A stretch of 64,000 nucleotides of DNA from Alphaproteobacteria bacterium (GCA_016124335.1 WGNX01000001.1:97423-161422); one strand, 5' to 3'. Positions 38,767-49,493 are shown, counted from the stretch's first letter. A program made the numbers and translations. The notes: generated from the letters alone by a model not told the origin.

Positions 38767-38801
38767 TCGGCTGAATCCCCGCCGGCAGCGGATTTCTTTC
38801 G

Positions 38802-38836
38802 GAGCCCCTTCCCCGTCGAACGCGGGGGCGGGGCTT
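38802..38836 (+). terminator. Probable terminator hairpin after the lipoprotein gene
   Basis: GCCCCTTCCCCG and CGGGGGCGGGGC form a GC-rich imperfect stem with a 7-base loop, 35 bases past the lipoprotein stop. No strong T-run follows, so termination may be partial. Confidence 0.4.
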
Positions 38837-38841
38837 CGTCG

Positions 38842-38869
38842 TTGAATGCCCGAACGGTTCGTGTAGGAT
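38842..38869 (+). promoter_or_regulatory. Candidate promoter of fabI-aroC
   Basis: TTGAAT (38842-38847) and TAGGAT (38864-38869) are separated by 16 bases, about 40 bases before the fabI start. A 6-bp inverted repeat CGCGAA-T-TTCGCG (38873-38885) lies just downstream and may be an operator. Confidence 0.4.
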
Positions 38870-38909
38870 GCCCGCGAATTTCGCGAACGCAAACACGGAC
38901 TTATCGAAG

Positions 38910-39752
38910 ATGAATCAATCGCACGGTCTGATGGCGGGCAAGCGCGGTCTGGTGATGGGTGTCGCCAACGACCGGTCGATTGCATGGGGCATTGCCAAAG
39001 CGGTCGCCGCACAGGGTGCCGAGCTGGCCTTCACCTTTCAGGGTGAAGCGCTTGAAAAGCGCGTTCGCCCACTTGCCGAACAGGTCGGCGCGAAAAAGGT
39101 CATTGCAGCCGACGTAACCAACCCCGCCTCGCTCGACATGGCCTTCGCAGAACTTGCGCGCGATTGGGGCAAGCTCGATTTCGTCGTCCATGCCATTGCC
39201 TATTCCGACAAGGAACAGCTCAAGGGCAAGTATGTCGATACGACACGCGATAATTTCCTCAATTCGATGGACATTTCGTGCTTTTCCTTCACCGACGTCT
39301 GCCGGCGTGCGGTTCCGCTGATGAAGGATGGCGGATCGCTTGTGACCCTCACCTATATCGGCGCCGAACGCGTGATGCCGCATTACAACGTGATGGGCGT
39401 CGCCAAGGCCGCTCTCGAGGCGTCGGTGCGTTATCTCGCAGCCGATCTCGGCCCGCAGAACATCCGCGTCAACGCGATCTCGGCCGGGCCGATCAAGACG
39501 CTGGCCGCATCGGGCATCGGCGACTTCCGCTATATCCTGAAGTGGAACGAGCTGAATTCACCCATGCACCGCAACGTGACGATCGACGAGGTCGGGAATT
39601 CAGGCCTCTACCTGTTGTCCGACCTGGGTGCCGGCGTGACGGGCGAGACCATCCATGTCGACAACGGCTACCACGTCGTCGGCATGATGGCGACCGACGC
39701 GGCAGGGGACATCTCCGAACTTCTCTCCGGCTTCGCGAACAAGGGCGGATGA
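38910..39752 (+). CDS. fabI: Enoyl-[acyl-carrier-protein] reductase (NADH)
   Basis: The 280-residue protein is FabI: glycine-rich NAD site [28 protein letters not shown], and the catalytic pair in [13 protein letters not shown] (Y-x6-K). The C-terminal pattern is [15 protein letters not shown]. It reduces enoyl-ACP in the last step of fatty acid elongation. The ATG at 38910 ([13 protein letters not shown]) is chosen over an upstream in-frame start. Its stop overlaps aroC by 4 bases (ATGA). Confidence 0.96.
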   Translation: MNQSHGLMAGKRGLVMGVANDRSIAWGIAKAVAAQGAELAFTFQGEALEKRVRPLAEQVGAKKVIAADVTNPASLDMAFAELARDWGKLDFVVHAIAYSDKEQLKGKYVDTTRDNFLNSMDISCFSFTDVCRRAVPLMKDGGSLVTLTYIGAERVMPHYNVMGVAKAALEASVRYLAADLGPQNIRVNAISAGPIKTLAASGIGDFRYILKWNELNSPMHRNVTIDEVGNSGLYLLSDLGAGVTGETIHVDNGYHVVGMMATDAAGDISELLSGFANKGG

Positions 39753-40819
39753 GCGCGAACGCGTCCGGCACGCTCTTCCGCTTCACGACGTGGGGCGAGA
39801 GCCACGGACCGGCGATCGGCGTGGTCGTCGACGGCGTGCCGCCACGCCTGCCGCTCGACGAGGCATGGATTCAGTCCTTCCTCGACAAGCGCAAGCCCGG
39901 GCAGAACCGTTTCGTGACCCAGCGGCGCGAGCCCGACTGCGTGGAAATCCTGTCCGGCGTTTTCGACGGCCGGACCACCGGCACGCCCGTCTCGCTGCTC
40001 ATCCGCAACGAGGACCAGCGCTCGAAGGACTATTCCGAGATCGCGCGGACGTTCCGGCCCGGACACGCCGACTATACCTACTGGTCGAAGTACGGCATCC
40101 GCGACTATCGCGGCGGTGGCCGCTCGTCGGCGCGCGAGACGGCCAGCCGCGTGGCGGCAGGCGCCGTCGCGCGCCGCGTGCTGGGTGAAGGCGTCGTCAT
40201 TCGCGGTGCCGTCGTTCAGATCGGCAAGCATCGCATCGACCGGTCACGCTGGGATTGGGACGAGATCGGCCGGAATCCCTTCTGGTGCCCGGATGCGAAG
40301 GCCGCGGGCGAATGGGAGGCGTTGCTCGATGCCACGCGCAAATCGGGCTCGTCGATCGGCGCGGTCGTCGAGATCGTTGCCGAAGGGGTCCCCGCCGGAT
40401 GGGGGGCGCCGATCTACGGCAAGCTCGATTCCGATCTCGCGGCCGCGATGATGGGAATCAATGCGGTCAAGGGCGTCGAGATCGGCGACGGGTTCGCCGC
40501 CGCGGAACTGACCGGCGAGGAAAACGCCGACGAGATGCGCGCGGGCAACGATGGCCCGACATTCCTTTCCAATCACGCGGGCGGGATTCTCGGCGGCATT
40601 TCCTCCGGGCAGCCGGTCGTCGTCCGCTTTGCGGTCAAGCCGACAAGTTCGATTCTCTCCCCGCGACGCACGATCGACCTCGACGGCCACGACACGGAAA
40701 TCGTCACCAAGGGCCGTCACGATCCCTGCGTGGGTCTGCGCGCGGTTCCCGTGGGCGAGGCGATGATGGCCTGCGTTCTTGCCGATCACATGCTGCGCCA
40801 GCGCGCGCAGTGCGGCTGA
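39749..40819 (+). CDS. aroC: Chorismate synthase
   Basis: The 356-residue protein has all three AroC signatures: [36 protein letters not shown], and the C-terminal [17 protein letters not shown]. It makes chorismate from EPSP, using reduced FMN, for aromatic amino acids and folate. It is translationally coupled to fabI. Confidence 0.97.
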   Translation: MSANASGTLFRFTTWGESHGPAIGVVVDGVPPRLPLDEAWIQSFLDKRKPGQNRFVTQRREPDCVEILSGVFDGRTTGTPVSLLIRNEDQRSKDYSEIARTFRPGHADYTYWSKYGIRDYRGGGRSSARETASRVAAGAVARRVLGEGVVIRGAVVQIGKHRIDRSRWDWDEIGRNPFWCPDAKAAGEWEALLDATRKSGSSIGAVVEIVAEGVPAGWGAPIYGKLDSDLAAAMMGINAVKGVEIGDGFAAAELTGEENADEMRAGNDGPTFLSNHAGGILGGISSGQPVVVRFAVKPTSSILSPRRTIDLDGHDTEIVTKGRHDPCVGLRAVPVGEAMMACVLADHMLRQRAQCG

Positions 40820-41390
40820 AGATCCGGTGTCCGGCTTCCGACCGACAACCCGGACGGACGTAGAGCGCGACGCGCGCGACACCAAACTTCCCCTGCTCGT
40901 CGTACGCCGGAACAGGCGCACCGCCGGCCTGAACCTCGTCGCCGGTTCGATCGCCTTCGGGCTTGCCGTCGCCTCGGTATGGCTTGCCTGGCACGAAGGA
41001 GAGAACATCCTCGGTCCTCTCTTTCTGCTCGCACTCGTGGCGGTCTACGGTATTTCCGCAGGCCAGCAATTCCGCGACGAGAGCCCGAAAGTGGTCATCG
41101 AACGCGTTGGGCTGTCGCTGCCCGGCGTGGGGGCCGAGCCCATCGAATGGTCGCGCATCGAGGAAATCGCCGTCACAACCGGATTGCGCGCACTCGGCGG
41201 CGGACGCGTGGACGTCGTCGTCGACCCTGAAACCTATTCCAATCTGAAGCTGGGATCGCGATGGCTGGGCGATCCGGTCACGCGCCGGCAGGGGCCGCGC
41301 CCGGCCTTTTCGCTGATCGGGTCGGCGCTCGACACGCCGGCAAAGACTATTTTCGCCGCCATGCACCGACACTGGGACCGGAAGCCCTGA
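40779..41390 (+). CDS. Small membrane protein with a PH-like C-terminal domain, unknown function
   Basis: The frame codes for up to 203 residues from a TTG at 40779 that overlaps aroC by 41 bases; no good ATG or GTG is found, so the start is uncertain. The segment [21 protein letters not shown] and a second hydrophobic stretch ([17 protein letters not shown]) make a membrane hairpin. The C-terminal part ([28 protein letters not shown]) resembles bacterial PH-like domains. Its stop overlaps the transporter start (TGATG). Confidence 0.65.
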   Translation: MPITCCASARSAAEDPVSGFRPTTRTDVERDARDTKLPLLVVRRNRRTAGLNLVAGSIAFGLAVASVWLAWHEGENILGPLFLLALVAVYGISAGQQFRDESPKVVIERVGLSLPGVGAEPIEWSRIEEIAVTTGLRALGGGRVDVVVDPETYSNLKLGSRWLGDPVTRRQGPRPAFSLIGSALDTPAKTIFAAMHRHWDRKP

Positions 41391-42640
41391 TGGAGCGCCT
41401 TCAGGCGTTTTGTGGGCTATTCGGCCTGCTGGCTATCGCGTGGGTGATGTCGGAAAACCGGCGCGCGGTGTCACTCCGGCAGGCGGGCGCCGGCACGGCG
41501 ATCAGCCTCGCGGCGGCCGTCCTGTTCCTGAAAGTGCCGTTCGTCGCCGAGGCGTTCGGACTGCTCAATGCACCCGTCGAAGCCATCGCCGCCGCGACGC
41601 GCGCCGGCCCGACGTTCGTTTTCGGCTATCTCGGCGGTGGTGTGCTGCCGTTCGAGGAGCGAAGCCCCGGCGGCGCGTTCGTGCTGGCGTTGCAGGCGCT
41701 GCCCATCGTGCTTGTCATGAGCGCGCTGACGACCCTCCTTTTCCATTGGGGCGTTCTACCCGCGGTAGTTCGCGGCATTTCCATGGTGCTGCGGCGCACG
41801 ATGGGCGTGGGCGGTGCGGTCGGCCTCTCGACCGCCGCAAACGTCTTCGTCGGCATGGTCGAAGCGCCCCTCTTCATCCGCCCCTATCTCGTGCGCCTGT
41901 CGCGCGGCGAACTCTTCGTCGTGATGGTCGGCGGCATGGCGTCGATTGCCGGCACGGTCATGGTGCTCTACGCGAATTTCGTGGCGCGCGCGGTTCCGGG
42001 CGCCTTCGGCCATATCCTGATCGCCTCGCTCCTGTCAGCGCCTGCCGCGATCCTGATCGGCCGGATCATGGTGCCCGACCCGGCCGACGCGCAGACTTCC
42101 GCCGAGCTTGGGCCGCTGGAACCTGTCGCCTCCAGCACGATGGACGCGATCACGAAAGGCACCGCGGCCGGCATCGAATTGCTCATCAACATCGTCGCGA
42201 TGCTCGTCGTGCTGGTAGCGCTCGTGGCGCTCGCCAACATGGCGCTGGGCCAGCTTCCTGCCGTCTTCGGCGCGCCGTTGACGCTGGAACGCGCGTTGGG
42301 CTGGCTGATGGCGCCGGTTTGCTGGCTGATGGGCGTCCCGTGGTCGGAAGCGCCGACCGCCGGTGCCTTGATGGGCACCAAAACCGTACTGAACGAATTT
42401 ATCGGCTATCTGCAGCTGGGCGCGCTGCCCGACGATGCGCTGTCGCCACGCTCGCGGCTCATCATGCTCTATGCAATGTGCGGCTTCGCGAATTTCGGTT
42501 CGCTCGGCATCATGATCGGCGGTCTCGCGGCGATGGCACCGGGCAGGCGCGCCGAAATCGTCGAGCTTGCGCTGAAATCGCTCGTCGCGGGAACGCTGGC
42601 GACATGCGTCACCGGCGCGCTGGTCGGCGTATTCGCCTAA
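41390..42640 (+). CDS. NupC-type Na+ or H+/nucleoside transporter
   Basis: The 416-residue membrane protein has concentrative nucleoside transporter features: GVGGAVGLSTAANVFVGMVE then APLFIRPYL, GTVMVLYANF, TKTVLNEFIGY, and FANFGSLGIMIGG. It imports nucleosides with a cation gradient. The start is coupled to the upstream gene (TGATG). It converges on tlyA with a 4-base overlap (CTAA). Confidence 0.93.
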   Translation: MERLQAFCGLFGLLAIAWVMSENRRAVSLRQAGAGTAISLAAAVLFLKVPFVAEAFGLLNAPVEAIAAATRAGPTFVFGYLGGGVLPFEERSPGGAFVLALQALPIVLVMSALTTLLFHWGVLPAVVRGISMVLRRTMGVGGAVGLSTAANVFVGMVEAPLFIRPYLVRLSRGELFVVMVGGMASIAGTVMVLYANFVARAVPGAFGHILIASLLSAPAAILIGRIMVPDPADAQTSAELGPLEPVASSTMDAITKGTAAGIELLINIVAMLVVLVALVALANMALGQLPAVFGAPLTLERALGWLMAPVCWLMGVPWSEAPTAGALMGTKTVLNEFIGYLQLGALPDDALSPRSRLIMLYAMCGFANFGSLGIMIGGLAAMAPGRRAEIVELALKSLVAGTLATCVTGALVGVFA

Positions 42641-43371
42641 CTTTTCCGCGCGGCGATCAGGAATTCGCGGTTTCCTTCCGGCCCCAGGATCGGGCTCGGT
42701 TCAATACCCAAGACCTGCCAGCCCTGGACCGGCAGCCACGCAGCGATGCGCGCGCACACCTCTTCGTGCAGTGCCGGATCGCGCACGACGCCCCCCTTGC
42801 CCACGCGCGCGGGCCCGACCTCGAATTGAGGCTTGACCAGCGCCACCAGATGGGCGCCCGCCTTAGCAAGGGAAAGTGTCGCCGGCAGGACCGTTTCGAG
42901 CCCGATGAAGCTTGCATCGCAGACGACAAAATCAGGCGGCTCCGGCACCTGGGCCGAGGAAAGGTGCCGCGCGTTCGTTCGCTCGAGCACGACGACGCGT
43001 GGATCGGTCCGCAGCTTCCAGGCAAGCTGGCCGTGGCCGACATCGACGGCATAGACCTTCGCAGCGCCCCGATTCAGCAACACGTCGGTAAAGCCGCCCG
43101 TCGATGCGCCGACATCGACGGCAACGCATCCGGCCGGATCGAGCGCGAAGCGATCAAGGCCATGCGCAAGCTTGAGTCCGCCGCGGCTGACCCAAGGATG
43201 TGGCTGGCCACGGACCTCGATGGCCGTATCGTCGGCGATGGGGGTTCCCGGCTTTTCGAGCCGCTTCTCGCCGGAAAAGACCAGCCCTGCCAGGACAAGC
43301 GCCTGCGCCTTTGCGCGGCTTTCCGCCAGGCCGCGTTCGACGAGAATCTGGTCGAGACGCTGGCGGCTCAA
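42637..43371 (-). CDS. tlyA: TlyA-family rRNA (cytidine-2'-O)-methyltransferase
   Basis: The 244-residue protein has an N-terminal S4 RNA-binding domain ([19 protein letters not shown]) and an FtsJ-like methyltransferase domain ([44 protein letters not shown]). TlyA methylates 16S and/or 23S rRNA. The start overlaps the dxs stop by 4 bases, so it is last in the xseB-ispA-dxs-tlyA run. Confidence 0.94.
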   Translation of the reverse strand: MSRQRLDQILVERGLAESRAKAQALVLAGLVFSGEKRLEKPGTPIADDTAIEVRGQPHPWVSRGGLKLAHGLDRFALDPAGCVAVDVGASTGGFTDVLLNRGAAKVYAVDVGHGQLAWKLRTDPRVVVLERTNARHLSSAQVPEPPDFVVCDASFIGLETVLPATLSLAKAGAHLVALVKPQFEVGPARVGKGGVVRDPALHEEVCARIAAWLPVQGWQVLGIEPSPILGPEGNREFLIAARKS

Positions 43372-45326
43372 GCCCGGGCCAGATTCACGCCGTCGCCCGC
43401 ACGCCCCAGCGCATCGAGAGCGGCCGCCACGATCGCGCGGGCATCGAGGCCCGCCTCGGCATATTGGCGGGCCTGCGTATCGTGGTCGATGATCCGGTCG
43501 GGCAATGCAAGCGTGCGGATCTTGAGGCCGCCGTCGAGCAGCCCGGCCTGCGCAAGGGCGTGCAGGGCATGGGCGGCGAAGCCGCCGATTGCACCCTCTT
43601 CGATCGTGATTACCGCCTCGTGCGCGCGCGCAAGCCGGAACAGCAGGTCGGTGTCGAGTGGCTTCAGGAAGCGCATGTCCGCGATCGTCGTCGACAGGCC
43701 AAGCCGTTCAAGGTCTTCGGCGGCCTTCCGGCATTCGCCCAATCGCGTTCCGAGATTGACCAGCGCCACCCGCGTGCCTTCGCGCAAGATGCGCCCCTTG
43801 CCGATCGGAAGCGTCTCGCCCGGTGGTGGCAATGCCTCGCCGACGCCTTCGCCTCTCGGATAGCGGAACACGATCGGCCCATCGTCGTAGGCAGCGGCCG
43901 TCGCGACCATCCGCACGAGATCGGCTTCGTCGCCGGCTGCCATTATCACCATCTCGGGCAGGCAGCCCAGATAGGCAAGATCGTATGCACCGGCATGCGT
44001 CGCGCCGTCGGCGCCGACGAGGCCGGCGCGATCGATCGCAAATCGAACCGGAAGCTTCTGCAGCATCACGTCGTGTACGACCTGATCGTAGGCGCGCTGG
44101 AGAAACGTCGAATAGATCGCGCAGAACGGCTTGAAACCTTCCGTCGCCATCCCCGCCGCGAACGTCACGGCATGCTGCTCGGCAATTCCCACATCGAAGC
44201 AGCGCTTCGGGAACCGCTTCGAGAACGCATCCAGCCCCGTGCCCGACGGCATGGCGGCCGTGATGGCGACGATCTTGGGATCGACGTCCGCCGCCGCGAT
44301 CAGCGCATCGGCGAAAACCTTCGTGTAGCTCGGCGGTGCAGGCCGGGCCGCCTTGGGCTTGCCCTGCAATGTCCCGGCCGGATTGACGACCAGTTCGAAC
44401 GCATTGACCGCGTGATAGCGGTCGGCCGCCTCCGCGCCGAACGGATGGCCACGGCCCTTCTGCGTCACGACATGCACGAGCACCGGGCGGTCGTCACGCG
44501 CATCGCGAACGTTGCGCAGGATCGGCAGCAGATGGTCGAGATTGTGCCCGTCGATCGGGCCGACATAGTAGAAGCCCAGCTGCTCGAACAGCGTGCCGCC
44601 CGAAACGAGGCCGCGCGCCATTTCCTCCGCACGTTCCGCCGCCTCGTAGAGCGGCCGCGGCAGATGGCTGGCGACCTCGCGCGCGAGACTGCGCAGGCCG
44701 AGATAGGGCTTCGAGGAGATCAGGCGCGAGAGATGGGCGCTCAACGCACCGGTCGGCGGTGCAATCGACATGTCGTTGTCGTTGAGAACGACGACGAGGC
44801 GCGTACGCATCGCGCCCGCGTTGTTCATCGCCTCGTAGGCCATGCCGGCCGACATCGACCCGTCGCCGATGACCGCGATCGTGTTGCGTCGTTCGCCCTT
44901 CATGTCGCGAGCGACCGCCATGCCCAGTGCCGCCGAAATCGACGTCGAGGAATGTGCTGCGCCGAACGGATCGAATTCGCTTTCGCTTCGCCGGGTGAAA
45001 CCCGACAGCCCGCCGCCCTGCCGCAGCGTGCGGATCCGGTCGCGCCGTCCGGTCAGGATCTTGTGCGGATAGGTCTGGTGGCCGACATCCCAGACAAGCC
45101 GGTCGTGCGGCGTGCGGAACACGTGATGGAGCGCCACCGTCAGTTCAACCACGCCGAGGCCGGCGCCGAGATGGCCGCCGGTACCCGAGACTGCCGCGAT
45201 CGTCTCGCGACGAAGCTCCTCGGCAACGCACTTCAGCTCCTCCGCACTCATCCGCCGTAGTGCGTCGAGGTCCGCCGCACGGTCGAGATGGGGCGTGGCG
45301 CCCGAATTGTGGCCAATATCGCTCAT
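43368..45326 (-). CDS. dxs: 1-deoxy-D-xylulose-5-phosphate synthase
   Basis: The product is 652 residues. The thiamine diphosphate motif is [16 protein letters not shown]. Other features are [34 protein letters not shown], and the transketolase pyrimidine domain with [15 protein letters not shown]. It condenses pyruvate and glyceraldehyde-3-phosphate, the first step of the MEP isoprenoid pathway. It lies 6 bases after ispA. Confidence 0.97.
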   Translation of the reverse strand: MSDIGHNSGATPHLDRAADLDALRRMSAEELKCVAEELRRETIAAVSGTGGHLGAGLGVVELTVALHHVFRTPHDRLVWDVGHQTYPHKILTGRRDRIRTLRQGGGLSGFTRRSESEFDPFGAAHSSTSISAALGMAVARDMKGERRNTIAVIGDGSMSAGMAYEAMNNAGAMRTRLVVVLNDNDMSIAPPTGALSAHLSRLISSKPYLGLRSLAREVASHLPRPLYEAAERAEEMARGLVSGGTLFEQLGFYYVGPIDGHNLDHLLPILRNVRDARDDRPVLVHVVTQKGRGHPFGAEAADRYHAVNAFELVVNPAGTLQGKPKAARPAPPSYTKVFADALIAAADVDPKIVAITAAMPSGTGLDAFSKRFPKRCFDVGIAEQHAVTFAAGMATEGFKPFCAIYSTFLQRAYDQVVHDVMLQKLPVRFAIDRAGLVGADGATHAGAYDLAYLGCLPEMVIMAAGDEADLVRMVATAAAYDDGPIVFRYPRGEGVGEALPPPGETLPIGKGRILREGTRVALVNLGTRLGECRKAAEDLERLGLSTTIADMRFLKPLDTDLLFRLARAHEAVITIEEGAIGGFAAHALHALAQAGLLDGGLKIRTLALPDRIIDHDTQARQYAEAGLDARAIVAAALDALGRAGDGVNLARA

Positions 45327-45332
45327 CGCCGG

Positions 45333-46223
45333 TCAGTTTCGCCGTTGAACGACCCAGCGCGCAAGCCGGCGCAGCCGATCGGCCTTGGAATCGAACATGT
45401 CGAGATGGCGGGCCGCCTGATCGGCAAGCAGCTGGGCCTGCGCACGGGCCCGCTCGACGCCGAGAATGGAGACGAACGTCGCCTTGCCGCGCGCCTGATC
45501 CTTGCCGGTGGCCTTGCCGGCATCCACGGCTGAACCTTCAACATCGATCAGGTCGTCGGCGATCTGGAAAGCAAGCCCCAGATCGTGCGCGAAAGCCACG
45601 AGCGTGTGGCGCATGTGCGCGGGGGCCTTGCCGAGAATGGCGCCGGATTGTGCCGCAAAGCCGATCAAGGCACCGGTCTTCAGGCGCTGGAGCCGCGTGA
45701 TTTCGCCGATGTCGAGATCCTGGCCCTCCGCCGCGAGATCCATCATCTGGCCGCCGCACATGCCCTCGGCACCCGAAGCGATCGCGAGCGCCAGCACGAG
45801 ATCGGCGCGCACGCCCGCATCGCCATGAGTCAAGGGCTGGGAGAGGATCTCGAACGCGCGCGTCAGCAGCGCGTCGCCGGCCAGGATCGCCGTCGCCTCG
45901 TCGAATGCCTTGTGGACCGTCGGCCGCCCGCGGCGGAGATCGTCGTCGTCCATGGCCGGAAGATCATCGTGCACGAGGCTGTAGCAATGGACGAGTTCGA
46001 TAGCGCAGGCAACGCGGAGCGCGCAGGCCTCGTCGACCCCGAAAAGGCCGGCCGTTTCCATGACCAGAAACGGGCGAATCCGCTTGCCGCCGCCGAGCGA
46101 GGCATAGCGCATCGCCTCGTGCAGCGCCGCCTCGTAACCGTCGCCCTTCGGCAGAAACGCCTCGAGCGCCGCCTCGATGCGTGCGGCATTCGCCGCCAAC
46201 GCGGCCTCGATCGTCTCGTTCAT
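45333..46223 (-). CDS. ispA: Polyprenyl (farnesyl) diphosphate synthase
   Basis: The 296-residue enzyme has both aspartate-rich motifs: HDDLPAMDDDDLRRGRPT (first, DDxxxxD form typical of bacterial FPP synthases) and FQIADDLIDVEG (second). It makes C15 farnesyl diphosphate from IPP and DMAPP. It follows xseB by 25 bases and precedes dxs. Confidence 0.95.
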   Translation of the reverse strand: MNETIEAALAANAARIEAALEAFLPKGDGYEAALHEAMRYASLGGGKRIRPFLVMETAGLFGVDEACALRVACAIELVHCYSLVHDDLPAMDDDDLRRGRPTVHKAFDEATAILAGDALLTRAFEILSQPLTHGDAGVRADLVLALAIASGAEGMCGGQMMDLAAEGQDLDIGEITRLQRLKTGALIGFAAQSGAILGKAPAHMRHTLVAFAHDLGLAFQIADDLIDVEGSAVDAGKATGKDQARGKATFVSILGVERARAQAQLLADQAARHLDMFDSKADRLRRLARWVVQRRN

Positions 46224-46248
46224 GCGGGTCTTTCTCCCGGAAACCCGA

Positions 46249-46500
46249 TCAACCCGGATCGAGCGGCGTCGTACGCGCTTCGCCGCCGGAGATCTGGATG
46301 CGTTCGATCCGGCTCGCCGCTTCGGCCAGCTTGTTTTCGCAGTGCCGCTTCAATTGCGCGCCGCGCTCGTAGGCAGCGACCGAATCGTCGAGCTTGCCCT
46401 TGCCCTGCTCGAGCGTACGCACGATCTCCTCGAGTTCGCGCAATGCGTCCTCGAAGGAAAGCTTGGCTATTTCGACAGGAATCGGCGGGGCGCTGGGCAT
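46249..46500 (-). CDS. xseB: Exodeoxyribonuclease VII small subunit
   Basis: The 83-residue protein has the XseB core FEDALRELEEIVRTLEQG then LDDSVAAYERG. It pairs with XseA to degrade single-stranded DNA. Genes xseB-ispA-dxs often sit together in Proteobacteria. Confidence 0.93.
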   Translation of the reverse strand: MPSAPPIPVEIAKLSFEDALRELEEIVRTLEQGKGKLDDSVAAYERGAQLKRHCENKLAEAASRIERIQISGGEARTTPLDPG

Positions 46501-46592
46501 GGCGAAATCCGGAACGTGGCAACCTTGGGGCTCGAGTTATAGGCTGCCCTCCCGGCCTTCGCAACGAAGCTGCCCGTGGCCGGAAAACGCTT

Positions 46593-48008
46593 CTATCCCA
46601 GCCGGTTGACACCGTCGAAGGCCGCCGTCTTGTAGCATTCGGCAAGCGTCGGGTAGTTGAAGACCGTGCGTACGAAATAGTCGACCGTTCCATCAAAGGC
46701 GAGCACGGCCTGACCGATATGGATGAGCTCGGTCGCCCCCTCGCCGATGATGTGCACGCCGAGCAGCCTGCGCGTGTCGACATGGAAGAGCAGCTTCAGC
46801 AGGCCGGTCTTGTCGCCGATGATGGCGCCACGCGCGATCTCCTGATAGCGCGCCTTCCCGACCTCGTAGGGCACGCCTTCCTGTGTGAGTTCCTCCTCGG
46901 TCTTTCCGCAGGTCGAGATTTCCGGGATCGTGTAGATCCCGTAGGGGAACAGTTCAGGGACGGCCTTTGCCTCGATCCCGAACGCGTGACAGGCCGCCAC
47001 GCGCCCCTGTTCCATCGACGTCGAGGCGAGCGACGGAAAGCCGATCACGTCGCCAGCCGCGAAGATGTGGGGAACCGCCGTGCGGTACTGCGCGTCGACC
47101 GTGACCCGGCCGCGCTCGTCGGCCGACAGGCCCGCTGCGGGAAGGTCGAGATTTTCGGTGGCGCCGGTGCGGCCGATCGAATAGAGCGCCTTTTCGGCGT
47201 GAATGACCTTGCCGGACTTGAGCTTCACGTGCACGCGCGGGCCGTGCTCGGCCTCCTCGGTATACTCCAGCCCGTCGACTTCCTCGCCAAGGCGCAACGT
47301 CACGCGGTTCTTGCGCATCTGGTAGACGAGCGTATCGATGATCTCGTGGTCGACGAAATCGAGCAGGCGCTCGCGCTTGTCGACGACGGTCACACGCACG
47401 CCGAGCGTCGAGAACATCGTCGCGTATTCGCAACCGATCACGCCCGCACCGATCACGCAGATCGATTTCGGCAGCTTTTTCAGCCCGAGAATGTCGTCGC
47501 TGATGATGATGTTCTGCCCGTCGAACGGGATCGAGCGCGAGCGCGTGGCCACCGTGCCGGTCGCGATCACGATCCGCTTGGCACGCACTTCTCGCTTGCC
47601 GCGACCGTCGACACCCATGAGCCCGATCGTCTCCGGCCCGGTGAATTTGGCGTCCGCGGTGATGAGTTCGACACCGTTGCGCTGCATCTGGTGGCGCACG
47701 ATGTCGAGTTCGGCCTGGATGACGGCCGCCGTCCGGTAGAGCAGATCCTCGATCGTGATGTTCTGCTTCACCTGATACGACGCGCCGTAGACGTTCCGCT
47801 CGCGAAATCCCGACAGATGCATGACCGCTTCGCGCAGCGTCTTGGACGGGATCGTGCCGGTATTGATGCACACGCCGCCGACGACGGCCTTGTGCTCGAT
47901 CACGGCGACCCGCTTGCCGAGCTTTGCGGCCTGGATTGCCGCGCGCTGGCCCGCGGGCCCCGATCCCATGACGATCAAGTCGTAGTCGTACGCAGCGTTG
48001 TCGGACAT
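46593..48008 (-). CDS. sthA: Soluble pyridine nucleotide transhydrogenase
   Basis: The 471-residue flavoprotein has FAD and NAD dinucleotide motifs (IVMGSGPAGQRAAIQAAKLG, CVIGAGVIGCEYATMF). The active-site segment is VCINTGTIPSKTLREAV: the second Cys of the disulfide is Thr, as in SthA and unlike dihydrolipoamide dehydrogenase. It balances NADPH and NADH. GGAGACAGGG precedes the ATG. It follows the CBS gene by 19 bases. Confidence 0.94.
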   Translation of the reverse strand: MSDNAAYDYDLIVMGSGPAGQRAAIQAAKLGKRVAVIEHKAVVGGVCINTGTIPSKTLREAVMHLSGFRERNVYGASYQVKQNITIEDLLYRTAAVIQAELDIVRHQMQRNGVELITADAKFTGPETIGLMGVDGRGKREVRAKRIVIATGTVATRSRSIPFDGQNIIISDDILGLKKLPKSICVIGAGVIGCEYATMFSTLGVRVTVVDKRERLLDFVDHEIIDTLVYQMRKNRVTLRLGEEVDGLEYTEEAEHGPRVHVKLKSGKVIHAEKALYSIGRTGATENLDLPAAGLSADERGRVTVDAQYRTAVPHIFAAGDVIGFPSLASTSMEQGRVAACHAFGIEAKAVPELFPYGIYTIPEISTCGKTEEELTQEGVPYEVGKARYQEIARGAIIGDKTGLLKLLFHVDTRRLLGVHIIGEGATELIHIGQAVLAFDGTVDYFVRTVFNYPTLAECYKTAAFDGVNRLG

Positions 48009-48027
48009 CCCTGTCTCCGGTCTCGCG

Positions 48028-48468
48028 TCAGCCCTGCAGCAGCGTCTCGGCCAGCAGCAGGATGTCTGTTTCCATCTGGTCCTTGACGGACCGGTAAAGG
48101 TCGCGGATCGAAACGATCGCGACGATCCGTTCGTCTTCGACGACCGGCAGGTGCCGGAATCCGCGCTCGGCCATGATGTCCAGCGCCTGCTGGACGGTCG
48201 TGTCCGGCGCGATCGTGATCGGATCGGCGGTCATGACCTCACGCACCGGCGTTGTCGCCGGATCTTTCTCCTTGGCGACGACGCGCGTCAGCGCGTCGCG
48301 TTCGGAGAATATGCCCACGAGCGCGTCGCCCTCCACGATCATCAACGCGCCGATGCGAAGATAGGCCATCATCCGCGCGGCCTCGACGACGGTCGCCGTC
48401 GGCTCGATCGTCGCGAGGCTCTGCTCGCTGACGGCGTGGGGGATGACGGTGCGGTCGGTATGGATCAT
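48028..48468 (-). CDS. CBS-domain-pair protein
   Basis: The 146-residue protein is made of two CBS domains (ATVVEAARMMAYLRIGALMI, TTVQQALDIMAERGFRHLPV). Such stand-alone pairs usually bind adenine nucleotides and act as energy or redox sensors. Its start overlaps the patatin stop (TGATG). It is followed by sthA, so the three genes may be one unit. Confidence 0.92.
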   Translation of the reverse strand: MIHTDRTVIPHAVSEQSLATIEPTATVVEAARMMAYLRIGALMIVEGDALVGIFSERDALTRVVAKEKDPATTPVREVMTADPITIAPDTTVQQALDIMAERGFRHLPVVEDERIVAIVSIRDLYRSVKDQMETDILLLAETLLQG

Positions 48469-49493
48469 CAGAAGAACAGCTTTTCAAGGTCGACGGACGA
48501 ATCCTGGCCGATCAGGTCGAAATTGACCTTGAGCCACTGATCCGCTTTTTCGCGGCCCAGCCGGCGCAAAGTCAGAAGGAAATCCCAATCGAGATTGTAC
48601 TTCGAGGAGACGCCGAAGGCCGCCATCTCCTCTTCGGCTTGAACCATGTGGAAGAACATGCGCCGCAGGCCCGAGCGCCCCGTCAGGCGGTGCCGCTCCA
48701 GAAGGCGCGTGACGAACGCGATCGTGCGCATCTCGCGCATCATCGTCGCGTTGAAGCTGATCGAATTCATCCGGTCCGCGATGCCGCGGGCGGTCGTCGG
48801 GATGTCCTCGATACGGATCGGGTTGATCTCGATGAGCAGGATGTCCGAGGCGCGGCAGTTGTAGATGAGCGGGAACATCGCCGGATTGCCCATGAACCCG
48901 CCATCCCAATAATGCTCACCATCGACCTCGACCGCCTGGAACAGGTGCGGAAGGCAGGCCGACGCGAGCAGGACATCCGCCGTGAGTTCGTGATTGCGGA
49001 AGACGCGGATCTTGCCCGTGCGCACGTTGGTCGTCGACACGAAGAGTTTCACGCCGTCGCCGTCGCGCACGCGATCGAAATCGATGAGTTCGGCGAGCGC
49101 CTTCTTGAGCGGGTTCTCGCCGTGCGGATTGAGCTGGTAGGGCGACATGACGCGCGTGAGCATGTCGAAACCCTGATAGAAGGGCGAGAAATCGAGATTG
49201 GCCGAATTGCCGAACATCCGGTCGAAGATCGACGGCTGGAAAATGGAAAACCGGCCGGACTCGGCGACGGTTTCCCAAAAGCGCGCCAGGAGCGCGCGTG
49301 CGGCTTCCGCACCGCCCGCGGCCATGCCGGCCACGACCACGGCGCCATTCATGGCACCGGCCGACGTCCCTGAAATTCCTTCGACGACCAGCCGCTCGTC
49401 CTCGAGCAGGCGATCGAGCACACCCCAGGTGAATGCGCCATGTGCGCCGCCGCCCTGAAGCGCGAGCGTGATGTGCTTTCGACCGTCAGCCAT
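48468..49493 (-). CDS. Patatin-like phospholipase
   Basis: The 341-residue enzyme has the oxyanion motif LALQGGGAHGAFTWGVLD, the nucleophile Ser in GTSAG and the catalytic Asp in WDGGFMGN. There is no signal peptide. It likely hydrolyses lipid acyl esters in the cytoplasm or at the inner membrane. It heads the patatin-CBS-sthA run. Confidence 0.93.
   Translation of the reverse strand: MADGRKHITLALQGGGAHGAFTWGVLDRLLEDERLVVEGISGTSAGAMNGAVVVAGMAAGGAEAARALLARFWETVAESGRFSIFQPSIFDRMFGNSANLDFSPFYQGFDMLTRVMSPYQLNPHGENPLKKALAELIDFDRVRDGDGVKLFVSTTNVRTGKIRVFRNHELTADVLLASACLPHLFQAVEVDGEHYWDGGFMGNPAMFPLIYNCRASDILLIEINPIRIEDIPTTARGIADRMNSISFNATMMREMRTIAFVTRLLERHRLTGRSGLRRMFFHMVQAEEEMAAFGVSSKYNLDWDFLLTLRRLGREKADQWLKVNFDLIGQDSSVDLEKLFF

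Noticed and set aside
41410..43863. 817-codon plus-strand frame across the nucleoside transporter and beyond
   Set aside because: It is out of frame with the transporter and runs antisense through tlyA and dxs; no domain is visible.
43200..45260. 686-codon plus-strand frame opposite dxs
   Set aside because: Shadow of dxs; no family features.
45585..48086. 833-codon plus-strand frame opposite ispA, xseB and sthA
   Set aside because: It covers three well-supported genes on the other strand and its translation has no domain signature.
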